A DNA stretch of 64,000 nt from Hsuehochloa calcarea. Its lineage: Eukaryota; Streptophyta; Magnoliopsida; Poales; Poaceae. A program made the position numbers and the translations under genes. Of this stretch, positions 55,436 through 64,000 are shown one piece after another. A model generated the notes under the pieces. It saw only the letters and a program-made list of their open reading frames with translations, did not search any database and was not told where the DNA came from. Position 1 is the first letter of the stretch. Every line of letters starts with the position of its first letter. Location of the stretch: contig CM070599.1 in assembly GCA_036346395.1 (NCBI GenBank), positions 13,321,232-13,385,231 of the forward strand, in the 5' to 3' direction.

Positions 55436-56800
55436 GGATTACCGGAAAGGGAAGAACACGTGGTTCGTTGACTCGGATGTTCACGCCACATGACCGGAAA
55501 CTCAAAATGGTTCACCTCTTTCACGCGAGCAGCGGTGATGACTTCATCACCTTTGGAGATGATACACAAGGGCGAATTGAAGGAACAGGATCAATTAGGG
55601 TAAACAACAAATTCATTCTAAAGGATGTCGCTCTTGTGGACAAGCTTAGGTATAATCTTCTTTACGTCTCGACTTCTTGATGATGGTTATGAGACTGCTT
55701 TTTAAGAAAAATGCTTGTCGTGTGCTTGATTCTCTTGGTGAGCTTGTGTTTGGAATCTCTAGAGTTGGTAGAATTTTTGGGTGATTTTTCGAATCTCTTC
55801 TTTGGATCTCTTAAATGTTTGCTTACATCTTCTTGATTTACGGCTTTGGCATCGACGTTTGGGGCACATTGGTTTTGATCATCGACACGAGTTAGCAACC
55901 TTGATCTCATGAGAGGTTTGCCTAAGCTCAAAGTCATCAAAGATCTTTGATGTGCGCCTTGTAGGCATGGCAAACAAGTTGCCGCCTCACCCTTCTCAGG
56001 ACTATGGTTATGGTAGACGGACCGGGACGGTTACTTCATATGGATCTTGTTGGTCTGCTAGAGTCCGGCGATCGGTGGAAAATGGTATATTCTTGTTATA
56101 GTTGATGATCTTTCTAGATATACTTGGGTGTTCTTTCTTACTTCAAAAGATGAAGCTTTTGGTTATTTTCATGACCTTGTTCTTCGTTTGGCTTCGAGCT
56201 TCTGGTGCTTTGAGAGCGATTCGCGATGATAATGGCACGGAGTTCAAAAATGCTTCTTTTCTTCTTTTGTCTTTGGCGTGGTATTGAGCATCGCTTCTCT
56301 TCTCCACACGTCCCTCAACAAAATGGCGTGGTGGAAAGGAAGAATAGAACCTTGGTCGAAATGGCTAGGGCGATGCTAGATGAGTATAGCACACCGAGGA
56401 GATTTTGGGCGAAGCTATTGCTCTTGCTTGCCATATTGCAAATCGTGTCTTTTGAGACCTTCTTTAGGCAAGACTCCTTATGAGCTTCGTTTTGGTAGAA
56501 AACCCTCTGCTTTCGCATTTTGAGTTTTGGATCAAAATGTTTTATTCTTAAGACAGCAATTTAGATAAATTTGAATCAAGAACTTTTGATGGGTTATTTA
56601 GGGTTATCCTGCTCATTCGAGGGTTTTCGGGTTTTAATCTGAGACTAACATTATTCAGAGACTTGTAATGTCACTTTTGATGAGACTAGCCACGAGCTAG
56701 ATCAATTGCTCTGAGATGATTTACAGTGAGAGAGCATTTTTGTGGAGGAAGATGAGGACGAAGCTAATATCATTCCTTCATCTGCCGCTCTTGGCGCCCA
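55436..56800 (+). pseudogene. Copia C protease, pre-integrase and integrase
   Basis: Aligns with 11527-12850 of A. The protease start (NTWFV, then a shifted active site) is near 55455, KLRYNLL near 55645, and the WHRRLGH-equivalent near 55850. Integrase blocks are at 56226-56440 (NGVVERKNRTLVEMARAML) with NGTEF at about 56232. The positions of the three catalytic acids are identifiable in the DNA, but no frame holds all of them. Confidence 0.75.
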
Positions 56801-56940
56801 TATTGATACAAGAACACTTCGTCTACTTCACCTTGATTGAGGCTCTGCTGCATCTTCATCATCGGCGATGACTGCGGTCGAAGAAACGATATCTCACCCG
56901 GCGCTCACTTCGCATTCAAAGACAAAGATCCTCCTAATGA

Positions 56941-58500
56941 TAATAGGTAATCTACATGAGCGAGTCACTCGCTCGGTATAATGATCCAAATCTCTACTCT
57001 CATTCGGCTTTTGTTGCTTCTTTTGAACCCCGCGATATATCACATGCTTTATCGATTCTAGTGGGTAAATGCCATGCATGAGGAGTTAGAGAATTTTGAA
57101 AGAAACAAAGTTTGGAACCTAGTAGAACCTCCTAGTGGTCATAATGTTATAGGAACCCGTTGGGTGTTTAAGAATAAACAAGGAGAGGATGGTTACGTGG
57201 TTAGAAATAAGGCCGATTGGTAGCTCGGGGTTTGACCAAGTTGAGGGGTTAGATTTTGATGAGACATTTGCTCTGTTGCTAGACTAGAAGCCATTCGCAT
57301 TACCTTGCATTTGCTGCATCAAAAGGTTTTAAATTATATCGGATGGATGTTAAAAGTGCTTTTTAAATGGTTTCATAGATGAGGAAGTGTATGTTAAGCA
57401 ACCCCCGGTTTTGAGGATCCTAAATATCCAAATCGTGTTTTCAAGCTATCTAAAGCATTGTATGGTCTTAAACAAGCCCCTAGAGCCTCGATATGATAGA
57501 CTTAAGACCTTCTTGCTTAAAAATGATTTTGAGATGGGTAAAGTGGATAAAACTCTTTTTATTCTTAGGCGTGACAATGACTTCTGCTTGCTCAAATTTA
57601 CGTGGATGATATTATTTTGGTGGTTCCTCTAATGCTCTTGTTTCCGACTTTTACGACACTATGTCCGAGGAATTTGAGATGAGTATGATGGGAGAGCTTA
57701 ATTACTTTTGGGACTTCAAATCAAGCAATGCAAGGAAGGAACTTTCATCCATCGACGAAGTACACTAAAGATCTACTCAAACGCTTCAACATGGGTGATT
57801 GCAAGCCAATTTCCACTCCCATGGCAACCTCGACGGTGTTGGATCGGATGAGGAAGGAGAAGTCGTGGATCAACGCGAGTACCGCAAACATGATCGGCTC
57901 CCTTACGTATTGTGGCCTCGAGACCGGACATTCACTTCACGGTATGCCTTTGTGCAAGATTTGAGCGTCTCAGAGAACTTCCCATCGCCAAGCCGTTAAG
58001 CGCATATTCGGTATTTACACTCTACCCTCTTATATGGCATTTGGTATTCTGCTCTTGACTTTGTCCATTAGAGGTTTTTCGATTCGATTTTGCGGTCGTC
58101 GGTTAGATAGGAAGAGTACCTCGTGCACTGTCACTTCCTAGGCACTTCTCTTGTATCTTGGTCTTCTAGGAAGCGGTCTTACATTGCACAATCCACTCTT
58201 TGAGGCGGAGTATGTAGCTCTTTGCTAGTTCTTTGAGCTGATTTTGTGGATGACGTCCACTTTGAAAGATTATGGGTTAAACTTTGCTAGTGTTCCTCTT
58301 TTACGTGATAACACTTCGCTATTAATATTGCTAAAAACCCAATTACAACATTCTAGGACTAAGCATATAGACATTCGCTTTCACTTCCTTAAAGATCATG
58401 TTGAAAAAGGTGATATTGTGATGCACTTCAGAGAGTCAGATGCTCAATTGGCGGATATTCTTACCAAGCCTTTAGATCAAACGGGTTTGCAACCTTGAGA
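56941..58500 (+). pseudogene. Copia C RT and RNase H
   Basis: Aligns with 13075-14650 of A. Readable pieces include WVNAMHEELENFERNKVW (about 57065), YGLKQAP near 57465, YVDD at 57599-57610 (both Asp codons present, unlike A), and the RNase H end NIAK...SRTKHIDIRFHFLKDHVEKGDIVMHF (58330-58430). At least ten small frame changes. Coding ends at about 58498. Confidence 0.8.
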
Positions 58501-60408
58501 AGTGAGTTGGGGTAATTTATCCCTATGGGTTGGTTTGAGGGGAGTTTGATCTTTTCTAATCTTTTCTTGTTCTTTTGATCTTTTATTGTTCTTTTTCTGA
58601 ACTTAGTGATCTTTTCGAACTTTTTAGGTTTTTAGGCTTTCTTAATTGCATCTCATTGTGTCATATTGCATTCATATAAAAACTCCAACAAGTGGTAAAC
58701 TCCAACAAGTGGTTACAACAAATGGTATGAAAAATCCAAAAGATGCATTGTAATATAAGATTTTACCTTATTTTTAAAAATTGATGAAGCTTTGCCTATT
58801 ACCCTTTAGAGCTTTTGTATTTCAATTCTTGCTCAATGTCATGTCTAGTTCTTTGACTTGCTAGAATTATCATGCTTTTACATGTGTAGCTAAGTCTTTG
58901 CTATATGAGCTAGAACCTTTTAAACAACTCAAACTAATAAATTGCAATTTGTGGATGTTTTAGCGAGTTGCAATTAGTGCTCCTCTTGTGACATTGGCCT
59001 GTCGCTGTTTGCTTTGTTAGCTCTTTGATCTAAAATTGACCATTACTTGAGCTTTTGTGTTCTTGAGATTCTAAAACTGCTCTTGTGAAAAATGAAAATC
59101 AAGATTGTCTTATGCTTAAATTGTGCCAAACTATTCTTACGAGGCCGCTTGTCAAATGACATGAACTTGGAGATAGTTTGATGAACGAACGATCTCATGG
59201 GGACCGCTTGTTAGAAATGACATGAACCTCAAGATTTGTCGCCTTGTAGAAGCTTAGAAAGAGTTTGTGGATGGCTCCTAGTCCAGGATCTTCTTTACTA
59301 AGATATACCTTTAATCAACTTTTGGTGAAGCTTAGGATGAGTTTGTGGATGGCTCCTAGTCCAGGATCTTGTCACTAAGTTAGATCATTAGTCAACTTCA
59401 ATATTCAATGCAAATGAGAAAAATGTTGACAAATGGGCGTTTACAAAATATTGAGCAAAATGATTCAATACGGGACTTGATTGACTCTTAAATGTGGTCT
59501 TTGTTAGATTTTGATCTCACTTTGACATTTTGACATGGCCAATTTCACTTTAGGATCCTGTTGATGAACTTGTTTGAATTTGAAGCATTGCTTAAATTGA
59601 TCAAATCTCTTGCTTTATTTTTGAGCCTTTGTGCTTAGCTTTGATATATATGTCTTACCATGATCTTGCTAGCTATTTGTCGGGCTTGATATGGTGTTTG
59701 TGCATTATTCGAGATACTAGCTTGTTCTTTTGGGTAATCTCCAAAGCTTCTTGTAATCAAAAAATTGAAAAATACAAAAATTGAAGCCACTCCATTGCAC
59801 TTCATGCATATTCCTCTTTATGCTTCTTTTGTTTCTGCTTCTTTCTTTATTCTCTATTTGTTATCCCTGGATGAGAGGAAGGCGTGATTCCTTGATGAAT
59901 CCATTGTCAAAGGGGGAGAAGATGTGTTAAATGAAAAGATATTTCTTTGGGAGAAGATGTGTAATATTTATTTGCTACTCTTATTTGGAGAAGATGTGTT
60001 AATGAGAAGATTGGGGGAGAAGTTTATACAAAGGGAGAAACTGAAAATTTGAAATTTGATGATCATAGTGAGGGGGAGTTCTTGAGTTGCATTCTTATTG
60101 TCTTATTGAATATTCTGAACTTGAATTGCATTCTTTTATACTCACAATGATCATAGGTCAATTGAACAATTGTTTATTCATATGGACCTCATGTGAGAAT
60201 TTTGACCCTTTTCTGGAAATCAAAGTTTTTATGCTTACTTTTGTCTTGTCTCACATGCCTATACTATTCTGATGCCAGCTTGGTCACTTACATTGCTTTT
60301 TCTTGCTTATGGACCAAGTTGTGCTTTTGTCTGCTGCGAGTAAACTCGTTTTCAAACCTCTTACTTACATTTTACGGATAATTGCCAATGTGTTCATCAA
60401 GGGGAGAT
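58501..60408 (+). mobile_element. 3' non-coding region of copia C with multiple purine tracts
   Basis: About 1.9 kb, no gene. It carries the same ~78-bp duplication as A (about 59250 and 59328). Purine tracts occur at 58538, 59910-59920, 60013-60020, 60071-60078 and the functional one at 60399-60407 (AAGGGGAGA). Three GGAGAAGATGTGT copies lie at about 59915-60000. Confidence 0.8.
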
Positions 60409-62189
60409 TGTGGATTTCATGGGGATATGCTCGGATCTTAGGATGATGTGACAATTGGCAATGGCGTTTACGGTTTGTAGTTTCACGTGTTTTCGACAAA
60501 GCTACTGTGTATTCGGGCGAGGCGGTCCGACCGGTCCTTGCACGGCGGTCCGACCGGTCCCATATCGGTCGGACCGCCATCCGGGGCGATCGGACCGGCG
60601 ATGACCAAAAGTGTTCAAATCGAGTGGGCCAAAAATAGGTGTTGTAGACAAGTAAGGGATCCCAATGCACTTGGTCTCATGATTTTGGAGCCTCGGTGAA
60701 AAGTTCTATTGGTTTAAAGTTTCCGAAGGTTTGGTTTTGGGAGCTTGAATTTCGGCTAAGTCCTAAGGCGGTCCGACCGCTCACGAGGAGCGGTTCGGCC
60801 GCCATGGGCGTGGTCCGACCGCTCACTGGAGCGGTCGGGCCGTAACTACTTGAACGTCGACCAACCGTGGCGATGTTGTTTTGTTAGGTCAAAGTCATTG
60901 GTTTCATGGCATATGATTTGCATGATGCATGTTTTGACTAACATGGGTCAAGTTGTGAAGAACTTGTTCCCGAATCGTGTTTTCTTGTGCGTGGTTGTGC
61001 AGTAGCTTGGTGGTCAACGACGGTCAGCGGCGAGGAGAATCGGGACTAGACTTGAAGAGTTGAGGTCGAGCGATCGGCGATGCGGGTGAGTCAACGACTC
61101 AAGCGTGACACAAGATGGACAAGGGTGACCTATTGGCGAATCCATGACTCATGGTGAAGCGGTTTAGGTCAAAAAGTTAAAGACGGCGCTTCGCGAAGCG
61201 TGCGTGTGTGACCCGTTTGTTAGTGGGCCTTAACGGGAGCCCAAGAGAGTCAAACCCTAAGAGTTTTAGGCCTCCACTATAAATAGGAGGAGATGGTGGC
61301 TGCACCTCTCTCTCTCTCGCCTTTTTATGTTTCAAAACCCTAATTGTCCTTAGGGGAGTTGAGGTGGAGGCTAGGGCTTTTCATGGTTTGTGGTGAATTT
61401 CGTGATCTTTGATTGTCCACTGATCCATGATGGTGTGGATGTAATCCAGCAACAATCACGAAATCAATCTATGCAAGGTTTGCTTGAGATAAGTCTCTTT
61501 TCGTTCTTGCTTTCAATTTCGTGTTTTTAGGGCTTTCTTTGATCCGCGAGTGTGTGATTGATTCTTTCACGTGAATTAGCTTGCTGTGATATGTGTGAAT
61601 CTATCTAGCATCATCTTGATCATCAATCCCTCACGAACAAGCTTTAGGATCAAGTTTTCGTTCTTGCGGTTTTAGACCTTCATTAATCAATTGGTAATTG
61701 CTCAAGATCGTTCCAAGAATTATCATAATATTCGATTGGAATAGGTCCTCAATAGCATAGAGAAGGTGTGTGCAAAGTTTCGTGAAGTTTGGAGTTGAGA
61801 ATCAAAAGTTAGACCTAATTGCAACTTCGTCATCGGGCGATTTCTTGTTTGGATCGGTTACGTCGCCGGTCCGACCGCCCGTCACCACCGGTCCGACCGA
61901 TTTGAGCGATCCGACCGCCAAGATAACAATGGTCCGACCGCCGACAATCGGTCCGACCGGTTCACTACAGAGGTCAGACCGCCAGTACTTGTGTTGTTTT
62001 GATTCTTGCTGATTATTGTCACATTGCTTAGGGGTTTTTATTGGATTCAATACTAGTCTTCCGCTGTACTGGTATATTGATCTTCATAGCTTTCTAATAG
62101 CTACTGGAGTGAAATTGTATTGAGTTCATAATTTGTGAAAAAGTGGCGTGCTCCTATTCACCCCCTCTAGTCGCCTTTACGGTCCAACA
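60409..62189 (+). mobile_element. 3' LTR of copia C
   Basis: 1,781 bp, same ends as the 5' copy. TATAAATA is at 61278-61285. Palindrome clusters lie at 60516-60842 and 61863-61982. It is followed by the CATTG duplication. Confidence 0.95.
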
Positions 62190-62194
62190 CATTG

Positions 62195-62760
62195 ATACCC
62201 GTAATGAGTAGCTATTAAGAATTTTGCCAAAGTTGGTCGTCCGAGTATGGCGTTATATGCCGTATCGAAATCGACCACATCAAAGGAGACTTTCTGTCCA
62301 AAATTACTTGGTGAGCCAAATGTTAAAGGAAGAGAAACTTGGCCAATAGGTTTGGTGAAGACCGATGCGATTCTATGAAAGGAGTATCGTCATCGGCCTT
62401 ACTTTGTCCCGGTACTTGCATCTCATCCGGGGCATTAGTAAATAATATGTTCAAAGAATCGCCACCATCAACCAACACTCGATTGACCCGACGGTTGTTG
62501 ATGGTGGGTTCACCCCAATCGGATATCGACTGATCGACTTGTAGTGATTGGGCGTCATCCTTCTCAAAAGAGATGGTAACTTCCGACCACTTCGGTAATT
62601 TATTGACGAGAGGAGTATGTATGGAATTTACCTCTCGTCCGGCAGCTTTAAGTTGTCGTTTGGAGTCGTATGTCGATGATCCTCCGTAGATGCGCTCAAC
62701 GGTATGTTGCGGATCTTGGAGCAGCATCTCCTCATCATCCGAGCGACTTTTGGCCACTCG
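62195..62760 (-). pseudogene. Gypsy G protease
   Basis: The minus-strand frame 62757-62323 contains the Tat-type aspartic protease: ISFEKDDAQSLQVDQ, then RVNRVLVDGGDSLNILF (active-site Asp-Gly-Gly). A shifted frame then gives GQVSLPLTFG, FDVVDFDTAYNAILGRPTLAKF and ATHYGYQ up to the copia C border. The text resumes beyond C as CLKMPVPKG. The domain is complete apart from the frameshift and the insertion. Confidence 0.8.
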
Positions 62761-64000
62761 TATGTCCTACCGCTCGAGAGTAGGGAGTGGTGCTTTGTCG
62801 TTGTAGTAGTCCTCGAGCTTTCTTTGGAAAACTTCGGCGATTCTTGAGGTCATGTCCTTCCTTTTTATGAAAAGGACACCACCTTGGTTTGTCGTTCCTA
62901 CGATCGTATGCTTACCTTTGCCTTGATCGAGTGCGACTTGGTGGTTTGGGGCTCTCCATCTTTACGGCGAAACCTCCTTGGAACCACTGGTTTGTGGTTT
63001 TGACTTTTATTTTCTTCTTGGACTTCTTTACTTTTTATCCTTACCAACTTCACGGCTCTCGAGGAGTATATGTTTCTCGATCGATAGTGTTGTTCCACTC
63101 ATTGCCTCGAAGCGATTGCATATCGATCGGCCATCTCGAAGAGTTCGGAATGATGTTGGGAGGATTCAAAGCAATGTCCTCTGTTATCCTTCTACTACGG
63201 ACTCCTTGCTTAAAAGCCACGATCACGGAGGAATCGAAATTTCCGGAATTGAGTTCTGAACGACTAAAGCGTTTGATGAATTGACGCAAAGTCTCGTTGT
63301 TGTTCTGCTTTATCCGGTGCAAGTCGTCTTCTTTCGAGGCGGTTGTATGTGCCTTGGAAATTCGCTGTAGAAGATCGCGGAGGTGTTGCCAAGAGTAGAT
63401 CGACTCGAGTGGTTGGTTTAATAACCACGATCGAGCGGATCCTTCGAATCTGATCGGAAGGTAATTCGCCATTACATGCTCTCCTCCTCCTGCCGCTTTC
63501 GGACAATTTGTTGTATAGATCTGAAGAAATTCGATGGGATTTTGAGATCAACAAATTTCTCCATGTTCACTGGCCGAAAATGAGGTGGCCGCGAACTGCT
63601 CGAAGGTCAGGCGAAAATGCCCGGCATCCGGTAATCACTTCTTAGCGCCTTCTTTGTAGGAAAGAAGGGTTAATGTCACCAGTGATCGTATCGACGATAC
63701 CCGTGTGGTGACTGCTCGTAGTAGGTCTCGCTTCTCACGAGGGAATACTCCTCGTACTCCACTCGTTGTAAATTTCTTTGTCGAAGTGGTGAATGATCAC
63801 CTCTCCGAGGGGCTTCTTGATCTTCAGCTGATCGAAATGTATTTCTCCGAATAGGGGATCGATTCGACTTATGGCCGTGTCGATTCCTCGTGAAAATATT
63901 CGATTGATTGTAGTTTGAGGAAGTCGTATTCTTTGCGACTACCGAATGTTGTCGATGAGGTACCTCGAGTCTTGTCATCACAGTTCGAAGTCTTTGCGTA
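62761..64000 (-). pseudogene. Gypsy G gag, running off the window edge
   Basis: 63981-63676 is a charged, Arg-rich part. 63700-63472 is shifted and poorly readable. 63472-63050 is a 140-codon frame with the Retrotrans_gag core (MANYLPIRFEGSARSWLLNQPLESIYSWQHL, DDLHRIKQNNNETLRQFIKRFS, SVIVAFKQGVRS). The CCHC knuckle expected between 63050 and 62760 is not recognisable. Order gag-protease-RT-RNase H-RNase H-integrase on the minus strand is complete for the Tat lineage; the 5' LTR is outside the window. Confidence 0.8.

Larger units (their letters stand above)
51213..62189 (+). mobile_element. Complete Sirevirus-type copia element C
   Basis: 10,977 bp with two LTRs (1,779 and 1,781 bp) and perfect target duplications CATTG (51208-51212 and 62190-62194). 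It is inserted in the protease/RT junction of gypsy G, whose reading continues on both sides. Same family as element A. It is the only fully bounded copia element in the window and, by LTR similarity, the youngest. Confidence 0.95.

Overview
The window is plant nuclear DNA, very probably from a grass. It is almost entirely nested LTR retrotransposons and holds no intact cellular gene. The grass call rests on inference from families: Sirevirus-type Ty1/copia elements, a Tat-lineage Ty3/gypsy element with an antisense 'putative gypsy type transposon' ORF, chromodomain (Tekay-like) Ty3/gypsy elements, and an F-box/LRR (FBD-type) gene fragment. No species can be named.

Layout. 1-3.27 kb: unassigned DNA with a GAAACTT-based minisatellite. 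3.27-7.27 kb: Sirevirus-like copia element F (a truncated LTR copy, a full LTR, primer binding site, start of gag). F is interrupted at 7,266 by copia element A (5' LTR 7,267-9,091; gag-pol to 14,665). A is itself interrupted by chromodomain gypsy E (14,666-22,358, target duplication TTTAT) and, at 23,643, by minus-strand gypsy D, whose sequence runs into a 100-N gap (27,778-27,877). After the gap the sequence resumes inside the 5' LTR of copia B (to 38,060). B sits in the gag of a minus-strand gypsy H (38,061-39,876). 39.9-41.8 kb: an older LTR remnant, a broken F-box/LRR fragment and a probable LINE remnant. 41.8-64 kb: Tat-type gypsy G on the minus strand. It has an LTR, an antisense spliced ORF (about 43.1-46.9 kb, plus strand), then integrase, two RNase H domains, RT, protease and gag reading leftward. 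G is split inside its protease/RT junction by copia C (51,213-62,189), a complete insertion with two near-identical LTRs and a perfect CATTG duplication.

How the parts work together. Each element carried gag (RNA-binding capsid protein), protease, integrase and RT/RNase H, expressed from an LTR promoter (TATAAATA is visible in the LTRs of A, B, C, E and F) and primed at a site complementary to initiator-Met tRNA. Every pol reading frame seen here is broken, so none of these copies looks autonomous as written. In C and the 3' half of B, however, many of the breaks are tiny indels at CAG/CTG/CCG trinucleotides, which suggests base-calling error at methylated CHG sites rather than real decay.

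Most interesting: two unrelated elements carry tandem families of short hairpins in which the loop is constant and the arms change in a compensated way (TGTGT loop in the LTR of F; GAAARACT-like loop in the LTR of G and in likely introns of its antisense ORF). Also notable are a 77-bp palindrome replacing the 5' LTR of E, a strong stem-loop plus a second polypurine-like tract between the convergent transcription units of G, and the CGGTC-N-GACCG palindrome clusters shared by all four copia elements.
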